Shown: positions 50,630-60,042 of the stretch, piece by piece
Layout: each line of letters begins with the position of its first letter
Position numbering within the stretch: position 1 is the first letter of the stretch
Assembly: GCA_003152015.1 (NCBI GenBank)
Contig: PLZF01000096.1
Coordinates: 62,001-126,000, forward strand
Length of the DNA stretch: 64,000 nt
Source: Acidimicrobiaceae bacterium
Lineage (GTDB): Bacteria > Actinomycetota > Acidimicrobiia > Acidimicrobiales > RAAP-2
Reading direction: 5' to 3'
Position numbers and translations under genes: made by a program
Notes under the pieces: generated by a model
The model's database searches: none
The model's input: only the letters and a program-made list of their open reading frames with translations
What the model was told of the DNA's origin: nothing

Positions 50630-53380
50630 ATGCTCTTCGATGGTGTCAGCCGCCAGCTCTACGACATCGACGCGGGGGAGACGGCCGAGTGGATGGACGC
50701 TTTCGACGACGTGGTGAAGACTCACGGCCGGACCCGGGCCCGATACCTGCTGATGCGGCTGCTCGAGCAGGCCCGAGCAAAGAATGTCGACTTTCCCGCC
50801 TCCGTGTCCACCCCGTATGTCAACACCATCCCCACCGACCGCGAACCCGAGTTTCCCGGCGACGAGCACATCGAGCGCCGCATCCGGGCATACATCCGTT
50901 GGAACGCCGCCGTCATGGTGGTGCGAGCCAACGTCCGTTCTGCCTCTATCGGCGGCCATCTCTCTACTTACGCCAGCTCGGCCTCCCTCTACGAGGTTGG
51001 TTTCAATCACTTCTTCCACGGCAAGGACAACGGATCTGCCGGTGATCAGGTGTACTTCCAGGGACACGGATCGCCCGGTATCTACGCCCGAGCGTTCGTG
51101 GAGGGCCGCCTCAACGAGCAACAGCTCGACAACTTCAGGTTCGAGGTGGCGGGCGATGGGTTGTCCTCCTATCCGCATCCGCGGCTGATGCCCGATTTCT
51201 GGGAGTTTCCCACTGTGTCGATGGGCCTGGGACCGCTCAGCGCCATCTCCCAAGCTCACATGAACCGGTACCTGCATGCCCGGGGCTTGGCAGATACCTC
51301 TGCCAGCCGGGTGTGGTGCTTCGTCGGCGACGGCGAACTGGATGAGCCGGAGACCATCGGTGGCTTGGGCATGGCCGGGAGGGAGCACCTCGACAACCTC
51401 ACGTTCGTCGTGAACTGCAACCTCCAGCGACTCGATGGGCCGGTCCGAGGCAATGGCAAAGTCATCCAGGAGTTCGAAGCGCTGTTCCGTGGGGCGGGAT
51501 GGAATGTGATCAAAGTGGTGTGGGGACGCAACTGGGATGAGCTGTTGGCCAAGGACGTGGACGGGGTCCTCCTCAAGAAGATGAACTCGACGGTCGACGG
51601 CGACTTCCAAAAGTACGCCACCGAGTCCGGGGCCTACATTCGCGAGCACTTCTTCGGGCCGGATCCTCGGCTCCGGGCCATGGTGGCCGATCTCTCCGAT
51701 CAGGCGCTCCAGTCGTTGCCCAGAGGAGGCCACGACTACCGAAAGATCTATGCGGCCTACCTCGCCGCCACCGAACACGTCGGCGCTCCCACTGTCATCT
51801 TGGCCAAGACGATCAAGGGGTGGACGCTCGGACCCGAGATCGAGGCCCGCAACGCCACCCATCAGATCAAGAAGATGACCAAGCCCCAGCTACGAACACT
51901 GCGGGACCGGCTCTTTTTGCAACATGAGATTCCCGATGACGCGCTCGATGCCGACATGCCTCCCTACTACTTTCCGGCCCCCGACTCTCCGGCCGCCATC
52001 TACTTAGCGGAACGTCGTCGCGCTCTGGGCGGCCCACTCCCCCATCGGGTTGTTCGGCCGAAGACACTCGAGCAGCCTGCTGCCTCCGTCTTCGCTGAAT
52101 TCCTGGGGGGATCGGGGAAGCTGTCGGCCTCGACCACCATGGCGTTTGCCCGTCTCCTCCGCAATCTGGTCCGTGATCCGTCCATCGGAAAGCGAATGGT
52201 GCCTATCGTGTCCGATGAGGCCCGAACCTTCGGTCTCGAACCGTTGATCAGCAATGTGCAGATCTACTCCCCAGACGGTCAGCACTACACACCGGTCGAC
52301 TCCGACCTGGCCCTCCACTACGCCGAGAGCGAGTCGGGACAGGTCCTCGAAGAGGGCATCACCGAGTCGGGGGCCACCGCCACGTTCACCGCCGCGGCCA
52401 CTGCCTACGCCACATGGGGTGAGCCCCTCATCCCCTGCTACCTCTTCTATTCGATGTTCGGCTTCCAGCGGGTGGGTGATCTGCTGTGGGCACTCAGCGA
52501 CATTCGCGGTCGGGGCTTTCTGTTTGGATGCACGGCCGGGCGGACCACACTCAATGGCGAGGGACTCCAACACCAGGACGGCCACTCTCTGGTACTGGCA
52601 TCGGTCGTCCCCACCGTGGCCGCCTACGATCCGGCATTCGCCTATGAGGTGGCCATCATCGTCGAGGACGGGATTCGCCGTATCACCGGTCCTGAACCCG
52701 AGGACCGTTACTGGTACATCACCCTCTATAACGAGAACTACCCCATGCCCGCCCTGCCCACCGATGCTGCCGAGGCGGACCGGGTCCGGTCGGGGATCAT
52801 CAAGGGCATGTATCGCTTCGCCGGTCACGGGATCTCGAGTGGGGCCACCAAGTCCACCAAGTCCTCGAAGTCCTCGAAGTCCACCAAGCAGGCGACCCTG
52901 CTCTTCTCGGGCTCGGCGTGGCAAGCTGCCATGCAGGCCCGGGACCTCCTTGCTACCGACTGGGGCGTCGAGGCCGATGCCTGGTCGGTCACGTCGTACA
53001 AGTCACTGCGGGAGGACTGTCTTTCCGTCGAGCGGTGGAATCGGCTACATCCCGAAGAGGAGCCGAAAGTCCCCCTGGTCACTCAATCCCTGGCCGAGTC
53101 AAGTGGCCCGGTGGTGGCGGTGACCGACTTTGTCCGGGCCGTTCCAGACCAGATCTCCCGATTTGTACCCTGCCGTTTCACCTCGTTGGGCACCGACGGT
53201 TTCGGCCGGTCGGATACCCGGGATTCATTGCGCCGGTTCTTCGAGGTCGACGCAGCCCACATTGTGGTGGCCGTCCTCGACGGCCTCGTGGCGAGCGGGG
53301 ATGTTCCGGCCGATGTGGTCTCCAAAGCCATCCACCAGTACGGGATTGACGCCTCCAGCGGCGACCCCTGGTCCCGCTGA
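50630..53380 (+). CDS. aceE: Pyruvate dehydrogenase E1 component, homodimeric type
   Basis: About 916 residues with the AceE layout: an N-terminal helical region, then IGGHLSTYASSASLYEVGFNHFF, GDQVYFQGHGSPGIYARAF, and the thiamine diphosphate motif CFVGDGELDEPETIGG...NCNLQRLDG. Later come VPIVSDEARTFGLE, GITESGATATFTAAATAYATWG and LQHQDGHSL. It decarboxylates pyruvate and acetylates the E2 lipoyl arm. A Ser/Lys/Thr-only stretch (about residues 741-753) interrupts the usual sequence. ATG 50630 has GGGAG upstream. The E2 and E3 genes are 4-7 kb away. Confidence 0.95.
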   Translation: MLFDGVSRQLYDIDAGETAEWMDAFDDVVKTHGRTRARYLLMRLLEQARAKNVDFPASVSTPYVNTIPTDREPEFPGDEHIERRIRAYIRWNAAVMVVRANVRSASIGGHLSTYASSASLYEVGFNHFFHGKDNGSAGDQVYFQGHGSPGIYARAFVEGRLNEQQLDNFRFEVAGDGLSSYPHPRLMPDFWEFPTVSMGLGPLSAISQAHMNRYLHARGLADTSASRVWCFVGDGELDEPETIGGLGMAGREHLDNLTFVVNCNLQRLDGPVRGNGKVIQEFEALFRGAGWNVIKVVWGRNWDELLAKDVDGVLLKKMNSTVDGDFQKYATESGAYIREHFFGPDPRLRAMVADLSDQALQSLPRGGHDYRKIYAAYLAATEHVGAPTVILAKTIKGWTLGPEIEARNATHQIKKMTKPQLRTLRDRLFLQHEIPDDALDADMPPYYFPAPDSPAAIYLAERRRALGGPLPHRVVRPKTLEQPAASVFAEFLGGSGKLSASTTMAFARLLRNLVRDPSIGKRMVPIVSDEARTFGLEPLISNVQIYSPDGQHYTPVDSDLALHYAESESGQVLEEGITESGATATFTAAATAYATWGEPLIPCYLFYSMFGFQRVGDLLWALSDIRGRGFLFGCTAGRTTLNGEGLQHQDGHSLVLASVVPTVAAYDPAFAYEVAIIVEDGIRRITGPEPEDRYWYITLYNENYPMPALPTDAAEADRVRSGIIKGMYRFAGHGISSGATKSTKSSKSSKSTKQATLLFSGSAWQAAMQARDLLATDWGVEADAWSVTSYKSLREDCLSVERWNRLHPEEEPKVPLVTQSLAESSGPVVAVTDFVRAVPDQISRFVPCRFTSLGTDGFGRSDTRDSLRRFFEVDAAHIVVAVLDGLVASGDVPADVVSKAIHQYGIDASSGDPWSR

Positions 53381-53439
53381 ACCGACCAGATTACCTCCAC
53401 CGGGGCTAACTCTGCGATTCCCATGCCAGAATCCCAGGT

Positions 53440-54063
53440 ATGCCCAAAGGCACGCAATCCCCGCCCGCCCCGCCGAAGACCTCCTTACCCCTCACGGGCA
53501 ACGACGAGGCTGACGCCCTACTGGCGACCGATCCTCTGGCGCTGGTCATCGGGATGGTGCTCGACCAGCAGATCCCGTTGGAGCGGGCGTTCAGATCGCC
53601 ATTCGATCTAAAAGAACGCCTGGGCGGCTCCCTCGATGCCGGGGCCATCGCATCCATGGACCCTGATGCCCTGGCCGAGATCTTCGGGGCCAAGCCGGCA
53701 CTCCACCGCTTCCCAAGTTCGATGGCGAGGCGAGTCCAAGATGTCTGTCGCCTGATCATGGATACCTACGACGGTGATGCCGCCGCCATCTGGACGTCAG
53801 CCGCCAACGGAAAGGAGCTGCTGGCCCACGTCAAGGCCCTCCCCGGGTTCGGCGTGCAGAAGGCCCGCATCTTCATCGCGTTGCTGGGCAAGCAAATGGG
53901 CCTTCACACTCCCGGTTGGCAACAGGTATCGACCCCGTTCAGCCGGCCGGGGACCTTCCAGTCGGTGGCCGACATCGACTCGCCGGCTGCGCTGACCAAG
54001 GTGCGCCAGTTCAAACAACAGATGAAAGCCGAGGCCAAAGCCAAGGCGTCAGGGATCAGTTGA
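53440..54063 (+). CDS. HhH-GPD-type base-excision repair-like protein
   Basis: A 207-residue protein. DPLALVIGMVLDQQIPLERAF matches the first helices of HhH-GPD glycosylases, and LLAHVKALPGFGVQKARIFIALLGKQMG is the helix-hairpin-helix. No Cys4 iron-sulfur loop is present. It belongs to the actinobacterial branch sometimes mislabelled as HesB-like. Activity is inferred from fold only. Its stop overlaps the thiE TTG start (TTGA). Confidence 0.85.
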   Translation: MPKGTQSPPAPPKTSLPLTGNDEADALLATDPLALVIGMVLDQQIPLERAFRSPFDLKERLGGSLDAGAIASMDPDALAEIFGAKPALHRFPSSMARRVQDVCRLIMDTYDGDAAAIWTSAANGKELLAHVKALPGFGVQKARIFIALLGKQMGLHTPGWQQVSTPFSRPGTFQSVADIDSPAALTKVRQFKQQMKAEAKAKASGIS

Positions 54064-54734
54064 CGGGTACGGCTGACCCGTCGAAGCGGTGGGCTCTGTC
54101 CGATCGCCGGCTCTACCTGTGTACCCCGGATCGAAGCGATCTCGACCGATTCGTGGAGGGATGCATCGTCGGTGGGGTGGACGTCGTGCAACTTCGGGAT
54201 AAGCACCTCGCCGACCGCGACCTGGTCACTCGGGCCCGGGTAGTCCAGCGGGTCTGCGCCCACTACGACGTGCCTTTCATCCTCAACGACCGTCCCGATC
54301 TCGCCAGCGCCATCGGCGCCGATGGGGTTCATGTGGGCCAAGATGACCCAGCTCCCCGGGAAGCCCGTACGTTGGTCGGCGACCACGCCCTCCTCGGACT
54401 GTCGACCCATGTCCGGTCTGAGCTGATGTCGGCAATCGAGGGTGAGTTACCGGTGGATTACGTCTCCGCCGGACCGGTGCATGCCACCCCGACCAAACCC
54501 GGTCGGCCGGGGACCGGGCTCAGCTACGTCAGCGAAGCTGTGTCGGTCTCTCCGTGGCCGGTGTGGATCACCGGAGGCGTCGACCCCGAGACCGTCGGCG
54601 ACATGATTGCGGCCGGGGCCCGACACTTCGTCGCTGTCCGGTGGCTCACCGACGCGCCCGACCCGGGTCGGCACGCCCGCGACCTCCGACGGGCCATCGA
54701 TACCGGCATCTTTCAGGCCGAAAGCTCGGCATAG
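54060..54734 (+). CDS. thiE: Thiamine-phosphate synthase
   Basis: About 224 residues. It couples the thiazole and pyrimidine halves of thiamine. It has LYLCTPDR, VDVVQLRDKHLADRD, FILNDRPDLASAIGADGVHVGQDD, GLSTH, DYVSAGPVHATPTKPGRPG and VWITGGVDPETVGDM, a complete ThiE set. TTG 54060 is preferred: it overlaps the preceding stop and has AGGGAT just upstream. The pairing with a DNA repair gene is unusual. Its product would supply the cofactor of AceE encoded just upstream. No TPP riboswitch is seen. Confidence 0.9.
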   Translation: MTGTADPSKRWALSDRRLYLCTPDRSDLDRFVEGCIVGGVDVVQLRDKHLADRDLVTRARVVQRVCAHYDVPFILNDRPDLASAIGADGVHVGQDDPAPREARTLVGDHALLGLSTHVRSELMSAIEGELPVDYVSAGPVHATPTKPGRPGTGLSYVSEAVSVSPWPVWITGGVDPETVGDMIAAGARHFVAVRWLTDAPDPGRHARDLRRAIDTGIFQAESSA

Positions 54735-54759
54735 GCCGAAGATGCCTCGGCCACCTACC

Positions 54760-55476
54760 TCAGCTGGGAGTAGCTGTGGGAGTCGTGGGAGTCGTGGCTG
54801 TAGGAGTCGTGGTGGTGGGAGTCGTGGTGGTGGGAGTCGTGGCTGTGGGAGTCGTGGCTGTGGGCGTCTCGACGACCTTGGCCCCGGCCGGCAAGGTCAC
54901 CGGAGGCGACGTGTTCACCGATGAGACGGTCAAGGACAACTGTGCGCCCGTAGCGGTAATGGTGAGGGACGACAGGTACTGACCGATCACCGTGGCTGTG
55001 AACGAGGCGGTCTGTCCTTGTTGGGTCACCGAAAATGTGTAGGTATTTCCTTTTTGGTGGACGTTCTTGGGGCTCTTGGCCAGGGCGACATACTCGTGTA
55101 CCGGGTCGTACGACTTGGCTGGATGGCTCGCCTGCTTCTGGAAGGTGAGATGGGCGGTTGATGTGCCGGGAGCCACCTGATTGCTCTGATACTCCACGCC
55201 GCCGATGACGGCGACATAGACCCGTACGGTGGCAGAATCGACATAGCCTCCCAGCCGGCCCGACGACTGGTACACCAGGTGCTGCGTTTGGGTCCCCTGC
55301 GGGCTGTTTTCGAGCACGTCCGAGGTGTAGTTGGCTGCAGCCAGGGTGTTCTTCACCGCCGTCTGGAGGGTGGCCTGCTTGGGGGCCTGCGAGATGCCCA
55401 AAACGGCGCCACCGGCAGCCAGCACCCCTACCAAAACGAGCAGCAGCCAACCAATAAGCTTTCGGGGTCCGGTCAT
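54760..55476 (-). CDS. Membrane-anchored protein with Thr/Ala/Pro tail, function unknown
   Basis: A 238-residue protein. Residues ~8-30 form a signal-anchor helix (LIGWLLLVLVGVLAAGGAVLG). The extracytoplasmic part contains TLQTAVKNTLAAANYTSDV and beta-rich sequence. The last ~40 residues are TATTPTTTTPT repeats. General layout (anchor, domain, Thr/Pro tail) is like the 6784-7572 product, but the domains differ. The N-terminal part of the domain loosely recalls LppX/LprG-type lipoproteins; no lipobox is present. Confidence 0.72.
   Translation of the reverse strand: MTGPRKLIGWLLLVLVGVLAAGGAVLGISQAPKQATLQTAVKNTLAAANYTSDVLENSPQGTQTQHLVYQSSGRLGGYVDSATVRVYVAVIGGVEYQSNQVAPGTSTAHLTFQKQASHPAKSYDPVHEYVALAKSPKNVHQKGNTYTFSVTQQGQTASFTATVIGQYLSSLTITATGAQLSLTVSSVNTSPPVTLPAGAKVVETPTATTPTATTPTTTTPTTTTPTATTPTTPTATPS
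54776..54866. repeat. Tandem 12/15-bp repeats encoding the Thr/Pro tail
   Basis: Repeated gtgggagtcgtggtg-like units with minor variants, read on the minus strand as T-P-T-T/A-T blocks. Confidence 0.9.
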
Positions 55477-55616
55477 TCCGGAGACGCTACGCCATATCGA
55501 GAGGTACGACTTTCGCCGCCGCCCTCTACCACCCTGGATCCGGCACCTGCATGGCGCCGGACCGAGGGGTTTTCGTCTTCGGCAACGTCGGTGACACGGG
55601 GCGGTGAACCTGTCGG

Positions 55617-56732
55617 TCAGATACCGATCCGTTGGGCCAATAGCTCCCGGTGGTACGACGGGTCCCCCAGCATCAGCTCGGATGACTTGGCTCGCTTGAA
55701 GTACAGATGGGCCGGGTGCTCCCAGGTGAAGCCGATGCCGCCGTGGATCTGAATGGTTTCCGCCGCGGCATGGAAGTAGGCCTCGGAGCAGTATGACTTG
55801 GCCAGGCTGGCCACCACCGGGAGCTCGTCGGAGTCCTCGGCTGCGGCCCAACCTGCGTAGTAGGCGGCAGACTTGGCCGACTCCACCTCAAGCAGCATGT
55901 CGGCACACTTGTGCTTGATGGCCTGAAAGCTCCCGATCGGCCGGCCGAACTGGATGCGGGTCTTGGCGTATTCGACCGAACTGTCGAGACACCGTTGGGC
56001 ACCTCCCACCTGCTCGGCAGCCAGCGCCACCGCGGCCAGGTCGAGGGTCTTCGACAACCCCGCCACCGCGCCTCCATCGGTACCGATCAGTCGGGCCGGT
56101 GTATCGGCGAACTCGATCCGAGCCTGCTTCCGGGTCTGATCCATGGTGGCCAACGGGGTCCGGGTCAGGCCGTCAGCATCACCCTTGACGCTGAAGAGGC
56201 TGACTCCGGCGTCGGTCCTTCCCACCACGAGCATGAGATCGGCCACATGCCCGTCGATCACAAACGACTTATGGCCGTTCAGGGCCCACCCGTCGCCTGC
56301 AGGGGTGGCGGACAGGGTGACGCTGTCGGTGTCCCAACGTCCACTGTCCTCGGTGTGGGCCAGCGTGGCGATGGTCTCACCTGTGGCGATGCCGGGTAGT
56401 AGATCTTCCTTCGCCTTCTGGTCGCCTGAGGTGAGTATGGCGTTGGCACCCAATGCCACCGTCGAGAAGAACGGAGCGCACAGCAGCGCCGCCCCCATCT
56501 CCTCCAAGACCACGATCAGCTCGACATAGGAGAACCCGGCCCCCCCGAACTCTTCAGGGATGGTCAGCGACTGCAGACCCAACTGCTCAGCCATCTGTGT
56601 CCACACCGCAGGGTCATAGCCCTCGGTCGTTTCCATGAGTCGGCGGACTTCCGTCTCGGGCGACTTGTCTTCGAGAAAGCGCTTGACCGACTTGCGAAGC
56701 TCGTCTTGCTCCTCGCTGAAGGCGAAGTTCAT
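55617..56732 (-). CDS. Acyl-CoA dehydrogenase
   Basis: A 371-residue FadE-type flavoprotein. It has FSEEQDELRKSVKRFLED, LTIPEEFGGAGFSYVELIVVLEEMGAAL, the FAD/substrate region LAHTEDSGRWD, and the end AAETIQIHGGIGFTWEHPAHLYFKRAKSSELMLGD. This fits the actinobacterial FadE subfamily with a less typical middle domain. Acyl chain specificity is unknown. ATG 56732 has GGAG six bases upstream. It is transcribed away from the MBL gene. Confidence 0.9.
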   Translation of the reverse strand: MNFAFSEEQDELRKSVKRFLEDKSPETEVRRLMETTEGYDPAVWTQMAEQLGLQSLTIPEEFGGAGFSYVELIVVLEEMGAALLCAPFFSTVALGANAILTSGDQKAKEDLLPGIATGETIATLAHTEDSGRWDTDSVTLSATPAGDGWALNGHKSFVIDGHVADLMLVVGRTDAGVSLFSVKGDADGLTRTPLATMDQTRKQARIEFADTPARLIGTDGGAVAGLSKTLDLAAVALAAEQVGGAQRCLDSSVEYAKTRIQFGRPIGSFQAIKHKCADMLLEVESAKSAAYYAGWAAAEDSDELPVVASLAKSYCSEAYFHAAAETIQIHGGIGFTWEHPAHLYFKRAKSSELMLGDPSYHRELLAQRIGI

Positions 56733-56923
56733 CGTGTTCTCCATCCCCTTGGGGTGGCCCCGACTTGGGGACATCGTGCACCGTTGTCTACCAGAACTGG
56801 GCCGATGTTGACCAACGGGTCAAGTGGGCACAGCCTCGATGGTGGTCATCCACGGTACGCTGAGCTGTTAGCGGATGTCGACTCCCTCCAACCGGGGGCC
56901 CACCCAAGGAGGTCCGGCTACCC

Positions 56924-57541
56924 ATGGGCAGCACCATCATTGACTACCAGGACACAGCCGTCGAGGTCCACCGGGTCGTAGTCGGGCCGGTGGACAACAA
57001 CGTCTACATCGTCCGCTGCCGGCAAACCGGTGACTCGGTGCTGATCGATGCGGCCAATGAGCACGATCGACTCCTCGAACTGTGTCGTGACCTCGGGGTG
57101 CGCCAGGTGGTCGAGACCCACGGCCATTGGGACCACATCCAGGCGGTGGAGGCGGTGCGAGACGCCGGCATCAACGTGGCGGTGACCCGCGCCGACGCGG
57201 ACATGCTCCCGGCCTACGACCTGATCCTGGAGGATGAGTCGACTCTCCAAATCGGTAGGCTTCGGATCGCCACCATTGCCACGCCGGGGCACACCCCCGG
57301 ATCGATGTGTTTCGCCGTCGAAGGGACACCGCTGCTCTTCACCGGGGACACCCTCTTCCCGGGGGGACCGGGCAACACCACATTCGAGAACGCCGACTTC
57401 AGCACCATCATCACTTCCATCGAACGTCGTCTGTTCGCAGGGTTCGGACCGGATACCCTCGTCCTTCCCGGCCATGGGGAAGGGACGACCCTCGGGGCCG
57501 AGACCCCGCACCTTCAGGAGTGGGTCGACAGGGGTTGGTGA
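56924..57541 (+). CDS. Metallo-beta-lactamase-fold hydrolase, glyoxalase II-like
   Basis: A 205-residue protein with VDNNVYIVRCRQTGDSVLIDAA, the metal motif ETHGHWDHIQAV (HxHxDH), ATPGHTPGS, LLFTGDTLFPGGPG (bridging Asp) and LPGHGEGTTLG. It resembles the small actinobacterial glyoxalase II-like enzymes. The substrate may be a thioester or a small metabolite. AAGGAGG lies about 12 bases upstream of the ATG. Confidence 0.9.
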   Translation: MGSTIIDYQDTAVEVHRVVVGPVDNNVYIVRCRQTGDSVLIDAANEHDRLLELCRDLGVRQVVETHGHWDHIQAVEAVRDAGINVAVTRADADMLPAYDLILEDESTLQIGRLRIATIATPGHTPGSMCFAVEGTPLLFTGDTLFPGGPGNTTFENADFSTIITSIERRLFAGFGPDTLVLPGHGEGTTLGAETPHLQEWVDRGW

Positions 57542-57712
57542 CCGGGCGCCGATGACCATCGGTCCGGCTTGCCCCCCGCTGTGCGTCAGCCGGTGGATTG
57601 GGCCCTTCGCGGCTCACGATGAACCCCCGGGTGCCACGCCGCCGACTCTACGGGTGCCCCCGCCGGATCGGCAGGCGGCCTCGGAACCCGCGGACCAGAT
57701 TCGCGGTATTGA

Positions 57713-59929
57713 TCACACAGCCGTCGCCGGGTGCCGGGGTTCGTGAATTACTTCAATCTCAGGGGGGAGTCCGGTGATCGATACGCCACCAGGTACCTCG
57801 TCACCCACTTCGATGGTCACCCGGGCCCCGGCCAGAGGAATGCCTTCCACCTTCAGATGGCCGATCCCCTCGGGAAGGTTCGGGCACAACCAGGTCTTGC
57901 CCTGCGGTATCCACGGGTCCAAGCGAAGGAGCGTGCGCAGGCACAGAAGCGGTGACGCAGCCGACCAGGCCTGTGGCGAGCACGACGTCGGATAGCCCAC
58001 CGGTACGCTCAGTTCACCCCGGTCGAGGCCGCTGAACAGTTCGGGCAAGCGCCCACCTTGGGCCACGGCCGCGTCGAGCAGTGCCAGGATCAACTGTTGG
58101 GCAGCTCCGTCGAACCCGTAACGGGCCAACCCGGCGGCCACGATGGCGGTGTCGTGGGGCCATACCGAGCCGCAGTGGTAGCTGATCGGGTTGTACCCGC
58201 CGTTGTTGGCGGCCAAGGTGCGGACCCCCCACCCACTGAACATCTCGGGTGACACCAACTTGGCCGCCACCTGGCCGGCCTTGTCCTCGTCAACGATCCC
58301 TGTCCACAGGCAGTGGCCGATGTTGGAGGTCAACGAGTCGATCGGGCGCTTGTCGGCGTCGAGACCGACGGCGAACCACCCTTTGTCCTCGAGCCAGAAG
58401 TCGCGGTTGAACGCTGCCTTCAGGTTCGCCGCCTTGGCTCGGAATCGCTCATGGGTGGCGGTATCACCAACCTCGACAGCAAAGTGCGCCCGGGCCAGAA
58501 AGGCACCATAGGTATATGCCTGGACCTCGCACAATGCGATCGGTGCCTCGGCCACACGACCGTCGGCGTAACGGATACCGTCCCAGCTGTCTTTCCACCC
58601 CTGGTTGGTCAACCCGCGGTCGGTCGCCCGGTGGTATTCCACGTACCCATCGCCGTCAGCGTCCCCGAATTGTTCGATCCACTCGATGGCGCGTTCGGCA
58701 TTGGGCAAGAGCTCGTCGACCAGTTCGCCGGCCACACCCCAACGCCGGAGCTCTCCCAGAAGCATCACAAACAGGGGGGTGGCATCTGCGCTGCCGTAAT
58801 AGATGCTCCCACCACCGAGCGACAGCGACGCGGCATCGCCGAAGCGCATCTCGTGGAGAATGCGCCCGGGCTGCTCATCATGGCGAGGATCAACTTCGTT
58901 CCCTTGGAACCGCGCCAGCGTCTGCAGTACCCCGAGAGCCAGGTCCGGATCCACCAGCAACGCCATCCACGCCGTCAGCAGCGAGTCACGCCCGAACACG
59001 GTCATGAACCACGGCGCACCCGCCGCCACCACCATCCGCTTGGGGTAGTCGGGGTCAAAGATGCGAAGAGCGCCCAGGTCCTCGGCACTGCGGGCCACCA
59101 CATTCTTCAGACCCGGATGGTCGGTCTCGACCTGGGGGACCTGGCGTCGCCACAGAGCCAACCGCTCGGCCGGTTCAGCCCGTTCCACCGGCTGACCGCA
59201 TCGGTATCGGGGATCGATGCTGATGCCGTCGATCACCGGAGCCACCTCCACGCAGGTGCTCCATTCACCTCGGGGGGGCACGATCATCTCGAAGGTGGCG
59301 AGATCATGATCGAGCTTGACCGGCCCATTGAAGCGAACTTCCACGCCGCGGGTCACTCCTCCACGCCGATACGAAAAGGTCATGGTGGGGGTGCCGAGTC
59401 CGGATGATGTTCGGTCAGTGCCGCCATTGGCCCCACCCTTGATGTCACAGGTGACCGTCCCACTCACCGGGTCGTCGTGCGCACCGTCCCGATCCCGTCC
59501 CTCTTTCACTGCGAACAGATCGGCGAAATCCGCCCCGACGAACAGCTCCACCGAACAGAACGACGGTTCGTCTCCAAAGTTGCGGATGGTGATGTCCTCA
59601 CGCATTCCCTGGCCCACATAACGGGACCTGAACACCATGAGCGTCGAATCCGCCCGTCCGTGCGGAGGGAGGCACCGGGATACAAACGTCGAAGAGAAGG
59701 GATCGTCGGTGACCGCGGCCAGCGGTTCGGTTCGGGACCCGTTGACCAGAATTTCGAATCGGGAGAGGATCCGGGTGTCCCGGACGAACAGTCCCTGGGG
59801 CGGCCATCGAGATGAGATGTCCCCGGCACTTGCGCTGATGGCAAACGTGGACTCGTCGACCAGGGTGACGATCCCGCTATTGGGTCGAAGTTGGGCGACA
59901 GGTCCGGCATAGGTCCACGGGTCTGCCAT
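57713..59929 (-). CDS. Glycogen-debranching-type amylo-alpha-1,6-glucosidase family protein
   Basis: A 738-residue protein. The N-terminal ~270 residues form the bacterial GDE N-terminal beta domain (GLFVRDTRILSRFEILVNG). The C-terminal part is an (alpha/alpha)6 barrel with PWFMTVFGRDSLLTAWMAL, GWKDSWDGIRYADG, ALCEVQAYTYGAFL, SNIGHCLWTGI and WPHDTAIVAAGLARYG. It may trim alpha-1,6 branches of glycogen or act on other alpha-glucosides. No other glycogen genes are nearby. It is divergent from sufC. Confidence 0.88.
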   Translation of the reverse strand: MADPWTYAGPVAQLRPNSGIVTLVDESTFAISASAGDISSRWPPQGLFVRDTRILSRFEILVNGSRTEPLAAVTDDPFSSTFVSRCLPPHGRADSTLMVFRSRYVGQGMREDITIRNFGDEPSFCSVELFVGADFADLFAVKEGRDRDGAHDDPVSGTVTCDIKGGANGGTDRTSSGLGTPTMTFSYRRGGVTRGVEVRFNGPVKLDHDLATFEMIVPPRGEWSTCVEVAPVIDGISIDPRYRCGQPVERAEPAERLALWRRQVPQVETDHPGLKNVVARSAEDLGALRIFDPDYPKRMVVAAGAPWFMTVFGRDSLLTAWMALLVDPDLALGVLQTLARFQGNEVDPRHDEQPGRILHEMRFGDAASLSLGGGSIYYGSADATPLFVMLLGELRRWGVAGELVDELLPNAERAIEWIEQFGDADGDGYVEYHRATDRGLTNQGWKDSWDGIRYADGRVAEAPIALCEVQAYTYGAFLARAHFAVEVGDTATHERFRAKAANLKAAFNRDFWLEDKGWFAVGLDADKRPIDSLTSNIGHCLWTGIVDEDKAGQVAAKLVSPEMFSGWGVRTLAANNGGYNPISYHCGSVWPHDTAIVAAGLARYGFDGAAQQLILALLDAAVAQGGRLPELFSGLDRGELSVPVGYPTSCSPQAWSAASPLLCLRTLLRLDPWIPQGKTWLCPNLPEGIGHLKVEGIPLAGARVTIEVGDEVPGGVSITGLPPEIEVIHEPRHPATAV

Positions 59930-60042
59930 CTGGTTACCGTACCTGCCACCTGTTCATACAGGAAATTCCTGGTGAAAAGGCCAGGCCCCCTATTCCTCCT
60001 ATGGCCGTAGGAGAAATGGCAACGGGAGGGTAGGCTCGGGGT

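Noticed and set aside
53381-53439. TPP riboswitch in front of the HhH-GPD/thiE pair
   Set aside because: Too short and lacking the conserved CUGAGA and ACCUGA blocks.
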